A model generated the notes under the pieces. That model saw nothing but the letters and a program-made list of their open reading frames with translations. It was not told the origin of the DNA and ran no database searches. A program made the translations under genes and the position numbers. 37,381 nucleotides of DNA from DASPSR01 sp035498715 (GTDB lineage Bacteria; Nitrospirota; UBA9217), in assembly GCA_035498715.1 (NCBI GenBank), contig DATJZV010000025.1, forward strand, positions 1 to 37,381. The letters run 5' to 3'. How positions within the stretch are numbered: the first letter of the stretch is position 1; each line of letters opens with the position of its first letter. Positions 17,125 to 25,434 of this stretch are shown here, one piece after another.

Positions 17125-18491
17125 CAGAACTCCTCCAGAATCTTTTCCATTTTCATGCCGCGCGACCCCTTGATAAGTATTGCGTCGCCGTTCTGGGACC
17201 GCTCCTTGAGCAGGGCGGCGGCCTCTGTGTGTGAACCCGCCGCGATAACCCGGTTTTTCGGCATCCCCGCCTCAAGCGCTCCTTCATTGATGTACATCGC
17301 AAGCGATCCCATGGTGATCAATACATCCACACCGAGGTGGGCTACGATACGGCCGACCTCCCGGTGCGCGTCGGCTGCGATGTCGCCTAGCTCCAGCATG
17401 TCCCCCAGCACGGCCACGGACTTCTGTCCCGCGCTGAGAGAGATCAGGGTCTCGAGCGCCGCCTTCACCGAACCGGGGTTCGCATTGTAATAATCGGCAA
17501 GCACCGTCCTTCCTTTTATCCGTTTGAGTTCAGAGCGCATGGCAACAGGAGAAAAGGCTTCCAGTCCGTATTTCACGGCATCCAACGGCATCCCCACAGC
17601 AGTCGCCGCAGCAGCGGCGGCGAGGGCGTTGTAGATATTGTGTTTCCCCACCGCAGAGAGTCGCACATCCACCTTGGAGTCGTCTGTCCCGATGGTCATT
17701 TCCATGAAGTTCTTTCCCTGCCGGATACCGAAGGCACTCACGTCAGCCTTGTTCTCGATCCCAAACGACAAGACCCGCCCACCGTATTTGTGCTTGAGGG
17801 TGGTGAAATACCGATCATCAGCGTTCAAAACGGCAGTACTGTTCGTTTTTAAATTACAAAGGAGTTCGGCCTTGGCCTGCGCCACAACGTCCATAGTTCC
17901 CAGGAACTCCAGATGCGCTGGACCGATATTCGTGATCACGCCCACATCGGGACTGACAAGCCTGGCAAGAGTATCTATCTCTCCCAAGGCACTCATGCCC
18001 ATCTCAACGACGGCGGACTTATGGCTCGCATCAAGCTTGAGAAGCGTGAGCGGCACCCCAATATGATTATTCAGGTTGCCCTCGTTCTTGAGGACCGGGC
18101 CTCTTTGTTTCAGGATGCTTGCGAGCATTTCCTTCGTCGTGGTCTTCCCGTTGCTGCCGGTAATGCCGATCACGGGGATAGCAAATTTTTTTCGGTGCAT
18201 CTGCGACATCTCCTGGAGTGCGAAGATCGTGTCTTCCACCGGGAGGATGTTCCTCAGGCCGCCGAGACTTGAGTATTTTGTATCGAGCTCAGAACGATCG
18301 ACAAGTGCCCCCCAGGCGCCGTTTTTGATCACCTCGGGAACGAAATCGTGTCCGTCAAACCGCGCTCCCTTGATCGCCACAAAAAGTTCACCCTTTTTGA
18401 TCGTTCTGGAGTCAATGGAAACCCCCTTTATTTCCATGCGCTCGAGCCTTCCCAGAATATCCTTCAGCATTTTTATTTCAGAATCATTCAT
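17124..18491 (-). CDS. murF: UDP-MurNAc-tripeptide--D-Ala-D-Ala ligase (MurF)
   Basis: MurF adds the D-Ala-D-Ala dipeptide made by Ddl to UDP-MurNAc-tripeptide. The N-terminal domain has VSIDSRTIKKGELFVAIKG, the ATP loop is GITGSNGKTTTKEML, and later motifs include NIGPAHLEFLG and the C-terminal GDMLELGDIAADAHREVG and KGSRGMKME. The length of 455 is standard. The start is weakly marked; ATG 18470 (MLKDILGRLERM) is an alternative. It is separated from murE by 79 bases, the widest gap within this part of the operon. Confidence 0.96.
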   Translation of the reverse strand: MNDSEIKMLKDILGRLERMEIKGVSIDSRTIKKGELFVAIKGARFDGHDFVPEVIKNGAWGALVDRSELDTKYSSLGGLRNILPVEDTIFALQEMSQMHRKKFAIPVIGITGSNGKTTTKEMLASILKQRGPVLKNEGNLNNHIGVPLTLLKLDASHKSAVVEMGMSALGEIDTLARLVSPDVGVITNIGPAHLEFLGTMDVVAQAKAELLCNLKTNSTAVLNADDRYFTTLKHKYGGRVLSFGIENKADVSAFGIRQGKNFMEMTIGTDDSKVDVRLSAVGKHNIYNALAAAAAATAVGMPLDAVKYGLEAFSPVAMRSELKRIKGRTVLADYYNANPGSVKAALETLISLSAGQKSVAVLGDMLELGDIAADAHREVGRIVAHLGVDVLITMGSLAMYINEGALEAGMPKNRVIAAGSHTEAAALLKERSQNGDAILIKGSRGMKMEKILEEF

Positions 18492-18570
18492 TGCATATCA
18501 AGAAAGCCCGCGATCCGTGATCGATAGCGGATGATAAAATAATTTTTCATCCTGTATTGTGCGCCGTGTA

Positions 18571-20097
18571 TCACGTTCTTCGCCTCTTCCGAAGCTCTTC
18601 CCGCGCGACCTCGCGGTCGTCGAAATGTATCTTCCGATCGCCGATGATCTGGTAGTCTTCGTGTCCCTTGCCTGCGAGCACTACCACGTCTCCCTTTCCG
18701 GCCATGTTGATGGCTGCGGCTATTGCCGCATGCCGATCGGGCATGACACAATACGGCGTCTTGCCCGCGGCGGTAGTGGACACAAACTCGCATACCGTCA
18801 ACCGTACACCACTCGCTTCCATGCCTTTTTCGATCTCGCTGATTATGCTCACGGGGTCTTCTGTTCGCGGATTGTCGGAGGTAACTATTACGATGTCACT
18901 CCCGTTGACGGCTGCAGCCCCCATCTTCGGCCGTTTGCTCCGGTCACGGTCGCCACCGCAACCAAAAACCGTAATGACTTTCCCCGTCGTTATCTCCCTG
19001 ACTGTTTCAAGGAGACGGACAAGCGCATCCTCGGTATGGGCGTAATCCGCAACCACGCTGAACGGCTGGCCCTCATCCACCTTTTCCATGCGTCCAGGAA
19101 CAGCCCTCATGGCATTAATGCCCCGCGCGATGTCGTCGCCTGCGAATCCCAATGCCGTTCCGATCCCGATCGCGCTCAGGATGTTGTAGATATTATGCCT
19201 TCCGACGAGCGAAGATTCCACAGAAATCGTCCCTGACGGCGTAGCCACGGAAAACGAAAGGCCACGGATCCCGTGGCCGATGCTTCCGGAAGGACGGATA
19301 TCTGCCCGCTCGGACAGCCCCGTCCTCAGCACCTTTGCCCGTGTCGCACCGATGATCTCCGTAGAGTGCACATCATCGCTATTGATCACCGCGAATGAGT
19401 TCGGTGAAAGTCCGGTGAAGAGCAGCTGTTTCACCCGGAAATATGATTCCATGCTTTCATGAAAATCCAGATGGTCCTGCGTCAGGTTCGTGAAACCGGC
19501 AACAGCGAATTCACACCCGACGGTCCTGCCAAGGGCGAGTGCGTGCGAAGATACCTCCATCACGCAGTACTCCACGCCGAAACCGACCATCTCCGCCAGA
19601 AGCCGCTGGAGGTCGAGCGATTCCGGTGTGGTGTTAGGTGCGGTGTATACCTTGTCGCCTACACGGTAATCAATAGTGCCTATGAGCCCCGCCTTTCGTC
19701 CCGCAGCCTCTATGATGGATTTTATCAAATAGGTGGTCGTGGTCTTGCCATTAGTGCCCGTGATGCCGACGAGAATGAGATGCTGCGACGGATGGCCGTA
19801 GAACGCAGCCGCAAGAAGCGCGAGCGCCCTGCGCGAGTCATCAACCACGATCGTTGGCGTCATTCGAAAGGCCGCTTCGTTGTGACCTTTCTCGGCTACG
19901 ATGGCTACTGCACCCGCTTGCACTGCCTGTGGAATAAACTGATGGCCGTCCGAGTGGAATCCTCGCACGGCCACGAATAGGGAGCCCGGACTTACCTTCC
20001 GGGAATCATGGGCAATGTCAAACACCTCTCTGTCCAGCCCTTCCTGCGGCAGAACGGCCTTGTTATTCAACACGGTCACCAGCTCACCGAGTTTCAT
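18571..20097 (-). CDS. murE: UDP-MurNAc-L-Ala-D-Glu--meso-diaminopimelate ligase (MurE)
   Basis: MurE adds the third residue of the stem peptide. The ATP loop GTNGKTT is at residues 114-120. The specificity motif DNPR at 408-411 is the form seen in meso-diaminopimelate-adding enzymes, so the wall is probably of the meso-DAP type. The carbamylated Lys region and the HDSRKV and NLTQDHLDFHE motifs are present. The length is 508. Its ATG overlaps the ftsI stop by four bases (ATGA), a sign of translational coupling. Confidence 0.97.
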   Translation of the reverse strand: MKLGELVTVLNNKAVLPQEGLDREVFDIAHDSRKVSPGSLFVAVRGFHSDGHQFIPQAVQAGAVAIVAEKGHNEAAFRMTPTIVVDDSRRALALLAAAFYGHPSQHLILVGITGTNGKTTTTYLIKSIIEAAGRKAGLIGTIDYRVGDKVYTAPNTTPESLDLQRLLAEMVGFGVEYCVMEVSSHALALGRTVGCEFAVAGFTNLTQDHLDFHESMESYFRVKQLLFTGLSPNSFAVINSDDVHSTEIIGATRAKVLRTGLSERADIRPSGSIGHGIRGLSFSVATPSGTISVESSLVGRHNIYNILSAIGIGTALGFAGDDIARGINAMRAVPGRMEKVDEGQPFSVVADYAHTEDALVRLLETVREITTGKVITVFGCGGDRDRSKRPKMGAAAVNGSDIVIVTSDNPRTEDPVSIISEIEKGMEASGVRLTVCEFVSTTAAGKTPYCVMPDRHAAIAAAINMAGKGDVVVLAGKGHEDYQIIGDRKIHFDDREVAREELRKRRRT

Positions 20098-21833
20098 CTA
20101 GTCACCAGGAGCATCCTGCCTCCCTCATTGTCCGGCGCTACCTGCAGATAGGCAAGGCTCTGCTCCGCTATCGCTTTAAACACTGGCGCAGCCACACTGC
20201 CTCCCCATACCACCCCCTCGGGGGTATCGACCATCACAAGGATTACGAGTTTCGGGGAAACGGCTGGCACGAACCCAACGAATGAGCTTACGTAGTCTTT
20301 TTTTGAATACACGCCGGTTCTCTGGTCTATCTTCTGCGCCGTCCCGGTCTTGCCCGCAGCCGTGTACCCCGCAGGTCGCGCCTTCTGGCCCGTGCCGACT
20401 TCGACGACCCGCTGCAGGATCTTGTTTACCTTTGCGCAGGTCTCTTCGCTTATGACACGGTGCACAGGCTGGGGACCGAACTTTTTCCCCTCGCCTCCGT
20501 CACGATCAACGATCTCCGAGACGATATATGGTTTCATGAGCATGCCACCATTAGCGATGGCGCAGTATGCTACGGCCATCTGCATGGGGGTCACCCCGAT
20601 TTCCTGCCCGATCGCGATAGAACCGATGGACACGCCTGACCATGCGCGGTAGTCCTTGAGCAGGCCGGAGATCTCTCCGGGAATATCCACACCGGTCTTG
20701 TGCCCGAATCCAAAGGCAGAAATATACTTGGCGAGCCGTTCCTTCCCCAGCCGCATAGCTACTTTGATCGTTCCAACATTGCTCGATTCGGCGATCACGT
20801 CCGTGAAGGTCAGCACACCGTTTTCATGCGCGTCCTTTATCACCCGGTCGGCGAGCTGTATCTTTCCGGCAGAGCAGTCAATCCGTTCAAGGGGGTGCAC
20901 GACCCTTTCCTCAAGAGCGGCGGAAGCAAGGACAACTTTGAAAATCGAGCCGGGTTCGAACGCGTCCGTAACAGTCCGGTTCCGCCAATCCGCCGGTTTG
21001 TAGCGCTGCGGCTCATTCGGGTTGAACGCCGGCCTCCCCTGTGCCGCCGTACGTACCGAGAGCGCCAGTACTTCACCGTTATCAGGATTCATGACGATGC
21101 AGACCCCGCCCTTTGCGTGCGAGCTCGCGAGCGCCGCGTCAAGCTCCTTCTCGGTAATGTGCTGGATCACCTCGTCGATGGTGAGGATGATATCATTTCC
21201 CGGTTTTGTCTGTTGCCGAAACCAGAAGCCGGAGCCGCCGGGGAATACCGTACGCCCCACGGCGTCCTTTTCGGCGATCATCCATCCGCTTACGCCGTGG
21301 AGAACCTTGTCATAGGCGCGCTCCAGGCCTTCGAGACCTTCATTATCCATGCCCGTAAAACCGAGCAGCGGGCCGGCAAGCGTCTTATTGGGATAGAATC
21401 TTTTTGATTCGATAAGGGAACCGATTTCTCGACTACCGAGCGCCTTAACCTTTTCTGCCTTCACGGGTTCCACCTTGCGGCTGAGCCAGACAAAGTGTTT
21501 GTCTCCTGCAAGCCTCCGCTCGAGCACATGCGGATTCTCATGCAGGATAGTGGACAGACGCTGGGCAACAGCCCTCGGGTTTTCGATCTCCGCCGGCACA
21601 CCATAAATCGAATCAACATCCAGGCTTACAGCGAGTTCACGATGCGTGCGGTCGTAGATGGTCCCGCGCTTCGGCTCCAGCTTGACAAGGCGCTCTTGCT
21701 GCCGTTCAGCCCTGGCCGCGAGCTCAGCCCGCTGGAAAACCTGAAGATAGACGAGTCGCAGGGCCACAAGTGCAAAGCCGAGCCCCATCAGCAGCAGTAT
21801 TGCGAGTATCCTCCCTCGTCGTTCCATAATCAT
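20094..21833 (-). CDS. ftsI: Septal peptidoglycan transpeptidase FtsI (PBP3, class B)
   Basis: FtsI cross-links new septal wall. One N-terminal membrane helix (about 9-30) is followed by the PBP dimerisation domain (GTIYDRTHRELA near 57) and the transpeptidase domain. The catalytic motifs are S296-x-x-K299, S350-S-N352 and K495-T-G. There is no PASTA domain; the 579-residue protein ends soon after the transpeptidase domain, so it is of the vegetative FtsI type and not the longer SpoVD type. Its ATG shares one base with the ftsL stop (TAATG). Confidence 0.96.
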   Translation of the reverse strand: MIMERRGRILAILLLMGLGFALVALRLVYLQVFQRAELAARAERQQERLVKLEPKRGTIYDRTHRELAVSLDVDSIYGVPAEIENPRAVAQRLSTILHENPHVLERRLAGDKHFVWLSRKVEPVKAEKVKALGSREIGSLIESKRFYPNKTLAGPLLGFTGMDNEGLEGLERAYDKVLHGVSGWMIAEKDAVGRTVFPGGSGFWFRQQTKPGNDIILTIDEVIQHITEKELDAALASSHAKGGVCIVMNPDNGEVLALSVRTAAQGRPAFNPNEPQRYKPADWRNRTVTDAFEPGSIFKVVLASAALEERVVHPLERIDCSAGKIQLADRVIKDAHENGVLTFTDVIAESSNVGTIKVAMRLGKERLAKYISAFGFGHKTGVDIPGEISGLLKDYRAWSGVSIGSIAIGQEIGVTPMQMAVAYCAIANGGMLMKPYIVSEIVDRDGGEGKKFGPQPVHRVISEETCAKVNKILQRVVEVGTGQKARPAGYTAAGKTGTAQKIDQRTGVYSKKDYVSSFVGFVPAVSPKLVILVMVDTPEGVVWGGSVAAPVFKAIAEQSLAYLQVAPDNEGGRMLLVTR

Positions 21834-22165
21834 TATTGTGTAGGCGACAGCTTTCTTCTGACCATTACCTGGTTTTCCTTCGGAGGATGGATCATGCCCA
21901 GATGCTTGATCGCAATCTCCTCGATACGAGCTGGCGATGAGAGGCTCGACGCCTCAATTCTTAGCGATCGGTTCTCACGTTCGAGTTCCCGTCTTTCACG
22001 CTCCAACGCCTCGACCTGGTAACCGAGCCGCACTATTTTCACTTTACCGCCGACGTACAGAATTAAACCGCTGATGATCACCAGCGCAATGAGAACCCTG
22101 CGAAAGCTGCCGCGTTTGCTCCGCTCGAATATTAACGACCCAATGTCGCCAGCCCTAGTTGTCAT
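21833..22165 (-). CDS. ftsL: Cell division protein FtsL
   Basis: This 110-residue single-pass protein fits FtsL, a small bitopic divisome protein that pairs with FtsB and FtsQ. A basic cytoplasmic end precedes one helix (about 24-42), followed by a coiled coil (VEALERERRELERENRSLR, about 51-69) and a conserved IEEIAIKHLGM block. Sequence conservation in this family is poor, so position between rsmH and ftsI carries much of the weight. A TGGAG site lies about eight bases before the ATG. Confidence 0.9.
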   Translation of the reverse strand: MTTRAGDIGSLIFERSKRGSFRRVLIALVIISGLILYVGGKVKIVRLGYQVEALERERRELERENRSLRIEASSLSSPARIEEIAIKHLGMIHPPKENQVMVRRKLSPTQ

Positions 22166-22240
22166 ATTGGAACTCCATCATCGTTGAAAATTCAAGATTC
22201 TAAATTTATGATTTACCAAAAAATGCTTCTGTTTTTCATT

Positions 22241-23209
22241 TCATAGCTTCTGGGCGGCCCTTAACTTTGCGCTCCTTGCAGCGGGATTTTTCTCCACTTC
22301 CTCAGGCCCGGGGGTAACGGGCCGCTGCGTAAGAATCTTGAGAATCGGCTTCCTGCCGCAGGAGCAGATCGGCAGCCGGGGCGGACAGATGCATCCTTTT
22401 GCGGATCGTGCGAACGTCTGCTTTACCAGCCTGTCCTCGAGCGAGTGGAACGTGATGACCGCCAGCTTCCCTCCCGACTTCAGGCAGGGCATAATATGCT
22501 CCAGTCCTTCGCGGAGGGAGCCTAGCTCGTCGTTCACGGCGATCCGCAGGGCCTGAAATGTCAGTGTGGCCGGATGACTTCGCCGGGGTGGATAGGGGGG
22601 ATACGCGCTCGAAACAATCTTTGCAAGCTGGACCGTGCTCGTGATGGGCCCCCGGGCCCTCGCTTTTTCTATGGCCCTTGCTATGGCGCCGGCCCTGGTT
22701 TCCTCTCCGTATCCCCGGAGGATCTTGACGAGCTCTTCGCGAGAGAGGGTATTTACCAGGTCTGCTGCCGTCTGTGAACTTCTTGCGTCCATACGCATAT
22801 CAAGCGGGCCGTCCAGCATGAAACTGAAGCCCCGCTCTGGCGTCTTCAGATGAAACCACGAAACACCGAGGTCGAGCAGCACTCCGTCCACTGCCTCATA
22901 TCCGAGCTCCGACAGGACTGCAGGCAGGTCCCGGTAATTCATCTGCCGTAGAAAAACGCGCGCCTCCCCATACGCTGCGAGTCTCATTCGGCAGCGCTCT
23001 ACGGCCTCGGCATCTCGGTCCATGCCGATCAGAATCCCATCGGGCGCCGATCGCTTCAAAATCTCCACTGCATGTCCGCCGGCGCCGAGCGTCCCGTCCA
23101 CATACACCCCTCCAGCTTTCGGTGCCAGTAGGTCAACGGCCTCGTGGAGGAGAACGGGAACATGTTCTAATTTTGGATTTGCGATTTCGGACTTTGAATG
23201 ATCTATCAT
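22241..23209 (-). CDS. rsmH: 16S rRNA (cytosine-1402-N4)-methyltransferase RsmH (MraW)
   Basis: RsmH methylates N4 of C1402 in 16S rRNA with S-adenosylmethionine. The motif I block VDGTLGAGGHAVEIL, the GVLLDLGVSWFHLKTPERGFSF segment and the C-terminal ITFHSLEDRLVKQTF are intact. The frame extends to 23482, but that would overlap the STAS gene. The ATG at 23209 has a GAGG site and gives 322 residues, a usual length. The first 15 residues (rich in S, K, I, N, P) are encoded by the same low-complexity sequence that fills spacers of this cluster. Confidence 0.95.
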   Translation of the reverse strand: MIDHSKSEIANPKLEHVPVLLHEAVDLLAPKAGGVYVDGTLGAGGHAVEILKRSAPDGILIGMDRDAEAVERCRMRLAAYGEARVFLRQMNYRDLPAVLSELGYEAVDGVLLDLGVSWFHLKTPERGFSFMLDGPLDMRMDARSSQTAADLVNTLSREELVKILRGYGEETRAGAIARAIEKARARGPITSTVQLAKIVSSAYPPYPPRRSHPATLTFQALRIAVNDELGSLREGLEHIMPCLKSGGKLAVITFHSLEDRLVKQTFARSAKGCICPPRLPICSCGRKPILKILTQRPVTPGPEEVEKNPAARSAKLRAAQKL

Positions 23210-23249
23210 GCTAGCAACCTCAAAGAATCCGCAATCTGCAATCCACATT

Positions 23250-23609
23250 TCAGAGCCCCAGAGGCAAATTCGTCGCAGGTTTGGCCACGCCGAAGCTCTT
23301 CGCTGCTTGCTGTGCTGTTTCGAATACCTGGAACTCCTCAAGCACGCCGGTAGTGCGGAATATGTTCTTAATGTAGTCGGACATGCCTGCGAGCCGGATA
23401 TCACCCCCGAACGACTGAAGCCGCTTCTTCTCCTCCACGAAGGTGGGAAGGATTGTAAAATGGATATGCTCAACGGACTCAAAGTTCAGGATCAGCCCGA
23501 ACATCTCCCCCTTGATCAGCTGGCCGATTACGCGGTCGATCTCCGCCATCTTCGCGGCGTCTATCTCGCCCTCAAGGTTCATCTGATATACTTTGAGCTT
23601 CGTCTCCAT
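23250..23609 (-). CDS. STAS-domain protein (anti-sigma-factor-antagonist-like)
   Basis: The 119 residues fit one STAS domain: strand-rich start VYQMNLEGEIDAAKMAEIDRVI, then LILNFESVEHIHFTILPTFVEEKKRL and the late IRLAGMSDYIKNIFRTTGV and VFETAQQAAKSF. In SpoIIAA-like proteins the loop reads D-S-S-G-L with a phosphorylated Ser. Here the matching residues are H-F-T-I-L, so that Ser is replaced by Thr and the Asp is lost; classical partner-switching control is doubtful. The ATG at 23609 is one base beyond the mraZ stop (TAG-C-ATG), suggesting coupling; an upstream in-frame start at 23687 would overlap mraZ. Its place between mraZ and rsmH is unusual. Confidence 0.8.
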   Translation of the reverse strand: METKLKVYQMNLEGEIDAAKMAEIDRVIGQLIKGEMFGLILNFESVEHIHFTILPTFVEEKKRLQSFGGDIRLAGMSDYIKNIFRTTGVLEEFQVFETAQQAAKSFGVAKPATNLPLGL

Positions 23610-23610
23610 G

Positions 23611-24045
23611 CTATAAGCCCAGTGCTGCGAGTGCCTCGCTGATCTTGTCGCCATTTTGAGAATTTCTCGCCTCCCACGCCTCGGCATCCCAGATCTCGAT
23701 CTTGTTGATGATGCCGACCAGCATCACGTTCTTGGTGATGCCGGCGCGCTCGCGGTGGATTGGCGGGATCAGGATACGGCCCTGTTTGTCGAGCTCACAC
23801 TCCGTGGCCGAGGAGAAGAAAAACCGCATGAAGTCCTTAACCTCTTTCTGCATCATCGGAAGGGTCTTGATCTTTTCCTCGAGCTTCTCCCACTCCTCAA
23901 GCGGATAAACCGTCAGGCACCGGTCAAAGTCCATGGCCATCACAAGCCTGCCGTCGTAACGGTCGGCAATGATATCACGGAACTTGGATGGCACGCTTAC
24001 CCGGCCTTTTGAGTCTACGCTGTGTTCAAAACTTCCGCGAAACAT
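23611..24045 (-). CDS. mraZ: Transcriptional regulator MraZ
   Basis: MraZ is an AbrB-fold DNA-binding protein that controls the dcw operon it heads. The two halves each carry the family motif: DSKGRVSVPSKFRD near residue 11 and DKQGRILIPPIHR near residue 85. The ATG at 24045 is chosen because a GGGGAGG site sits just upstream and family members begin MFRG. The ATG at 24060 would place codons over the regulator's own binding box. The length is 144 residues. Confidence 0.95.
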   Translation of the reverse strand: MFRGSFEHSVDSKGRVSVPSKFRDIIADRYDGRLVMAMDFDRCLTVYPLEEWEKLEEKIKTLPMMQKEVKDFMRFFFSSATECELDKQGRILIPPIHRERAGITKNVMLVGIINKIEIWDAEAWEARNSQNGDKISEALAALGL

Positions 24046-24051
24046 TAGCCT

Positions 24052-24076
24052 CCCCAACATTACCCACGGCTTCCCA
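24052..24076 (-). promoter_or_regulatory. MraZ box: three TGGGN repeats
   Basis: On the minus strand TGGGA (24072-24076), TGGGT (24062-24066) and TGGGG (24052-24056) are spaced exactly ten bases apart, the known form of the MraZ operator. The last repeat runs into the GGGGAGG ribosome-binding site of mraZ. It lies downstream of the predicted transcription start (about 24092). Confidence 0.85.
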
Positions 24077-24098
24077 CTTTATACCACCTGTTTGGCAA

Positions 24099-24127
24099 AG
24101 TATATCGTTCATGAAATTTAATGTCAA
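24099..24127 (-). promoter_or_regulatory. Sigma-70 promoter of the dcw operon
   Basis: Perfect TTGACA (24122-24127), a 17-base spacer and TATACT (24099-24104) on the minus strand, with the start expected near 24092. It probably drives all 17 genes down to ftsZ. Confidence 0.85.
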
Positions 24128-24193
24128 GAAAAATATTAATTTTTTGAGATGTTAGATAGTGGGTGACATCGTGGACGGAAGTTCAATTTTGTC

Positions 24194-24222
24194 GTGACAA
24201 GCGGACATAAAAAAAGTATTAT
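24194..24222 (+). promoter_or_regulatory. Candidate sigma-70 promoter for the HNH gene
   Basis: GTGACA (24194-24199), a 17-base spacer and TATTAT (24217-24222). An inverted repeat TTGTC-GT-GACAA (24189-24200) covers the -35 box and could be an operator. The expected start near 24229 leaves about five bases before the ATG at 24234. Confidence 0.5.
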
Positions 24223-24233
24223 TCATGACTACT

Positions 24234-24536
24234 ATGGCCGACTTTTTTATTTCCGTTGACGACGAACACATTAAAAGAGAGAAGGGAAAGGCGAGGGAAC
24301 TGCGGAATTCCCCGTGGTGGAAAAGAAAACGATCTACCGGCATCTGTTATTACTGTGGCAGGAAGTTCAATCCTGTCGTACTCACTATGGACCATTTGAT
24401 TCCTATTGCCCGCGGAGGTAAATCAGTGCATGGAAATGTCGTCCCCGCATGCAAGGAGTGCAATAATAAAAAAAAATATCTCCTCCCTCTAGAGTGGGAG
24501 GAGTATCTGGAATCGCTGAAAAAAGAAAAATCATAG
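24234..24536 (+). CDS. Small HNH endonuclease-like protein
   Basis: A 100-residue protein with one HNH domain. Two CxxC pairs (C38/C41 in CYYCG, C73/C76 in CKEC) probably hold a structural zinc. D53-H54 of MDHLIPIARGG, N68 and N77 form the beta-beta-alpha-metal site, with no key residue missing. The N-terminal DDEHIKREKGKARELRNSPWWK segment is a basic helix. Free-standing HNH proteins of this kind are widespread and their target is generally unknown. The ATG at 24225 is too close to the -10 box, so 24234 is preferred. It diverges from mraZ. Confidence 0.75.
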   Translation: MADFFISVDDEHIKREKGKARELRNSPWWKRKRSTGICYYCGRKFNPVVLTMDHLIPIARGGKSVHGNVVPACKECNNKKKYLLPLEWEEYLESLKKEKS

Positions 24537-24626
24537 AGTTACAACTGGCAAAGGTGAGAAACGGACAAAATACAGCACCCATCGTGGTTTCTCCGTGGCG
24601 CCCCGTCTCTCTTTTGGGCTGTTATT

Positions 24627-25154
24627 TTATCCCGCCTCTCTCACCCAGTCTACGCGAGCGAGCTTGTTGTCATGGGACCACCGGTACGTCACTTCTCCGT
24701 GGAAGGCCTTTTTGATTGCCCTGCCGAGCCGCTGCGCCAGCTTCTCATTGGTTGTGGAAATAACGATGCTGCCCTTGCCATTCTCTTTTACGGACATCAA
24801 CCGTTCAAGAGGGTTAAACCCGTGCGCGCGCGCTTCCTCGTTCTTGATAAGGTTCATCAGGTCCTGCTTGTGCGATAGCACGTAGTCTCCCTTGAGCGTA
24901 ACAATACCGCCGGGAAAATCATCACGTATCTTCATGCAGGCCGGGCAGACCATGTTAGTTGTATCGGGAATCTGTAGCGCTGCTTCGTAGATATCAGGGT
25001 CAGCATACCACCGCTTGCTCTTGTAAACGGAATGACACCCTTCACAAACTGATATCTTCTGGCTTGCGCCTCTCGGGAGATAGGGATCTGAGGTAGATGT
25101 TTTCTTTTTATATGTCTGCTTGTATGATCTCTCTACTTTGCCAATCATCTTCAT
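24627..25154 (-). CDS. Zinc-ribbon protein, BCAM0308-like
   Basis: The 175 residues carry two CxxC pairs (CEGCHSVYKSKRW near residue 37 and VCPACMKIRDDFPGG near 69), giving a likely zinc ribbon. The second half has IVISTTNEKLAQRLGRAIKKAFHGEVTYRWSHDNKLARVDW, a compact alpha/beta segment that could bind nucleic acid. This matches what I recall of the BCAM0308 family, also compared with NMD3-like proteins; no function is established. A GGAGGCGG-type site precedes the ATG. It is the last gene of a three-gene minus-strand operon. Confidence 0.65.
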   Translation of the reverse strand: MKMIGKVERSYKQTYKKKTSTSDPYLPRGASQKISVCEGCHSVYKSKRWYADPDIYEAALQIPDTTNMVCPACMKIRDDFPGGIVTLKGDYVLSHKQDLMNLIKNEEARAHGFNPLERLMSVKENGKGSIVISTTNEKLAQRLGRAIKKAFHGEVTYRWSHDNKLARVDWVREAG

Positions 25155-25197
25155 AACGTCCGCCTCCTTTTTTTGAACAGAACCTTCTCCGAGACCT

Positions 25198-25416
25198 TCA
25201 TTTCAGCTTCCGCTGGATCTCCGGGAACTGTTTCTTGAAATCGGGCATGCTCCTCGTGAGGAACATCTTCAGTGCCTTAAGCTCCGCCTGGATATCCTTG
25301 ATTTCCTCCTCGACCTCAACCTCGTGCTTCTTCAGCGTATCAGCAAGGTTCGACAGCGCCTTCTCTTGGATCTTGAGCCGTTCCGCAGTCCCGTTTTCAT
25401 TCTTCCTGTTATTCAT
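25198..25416 (-). CDS. Small coiled-coil protein of unknown function
   Basis: The 72-residue product is highly charged. Residues about 10-55 form a heptad-like helix (LSNLADTLKKHEVEVEEEIKD and onward), followed by a basic end. There is no membrane segment and no recognised domain. It lies 18 bases downstream of the MTH1187-like gene, with a GAGAGGTGAG ribosome-binding site before its ATG, which supports it as a real gene. Confidence 0.6.
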   Translation of the reverse strand: MNNRKNENGTAERLKIQEKALSNLADTLKKHEVEVEEEIKDIQAELKALKMFLTRSMPDFKKQFPEIQRKLK

Positions 25417-25434
25417 GGCTCACCTCTCGTGTTC

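Noticed and set aside
23210..23482. Upstream in-frame extension of rsmH
   Set aside because: Overlaps the STAS gene; the ATG at 23209 has a ribosome-binding site.
24480..24503. Perfect 8-bp hairpin CTCCTCCC/GGGAGGAG
   Set aside because: It lies inside the HNH coding sequence and no T-run follows; not a terminator.
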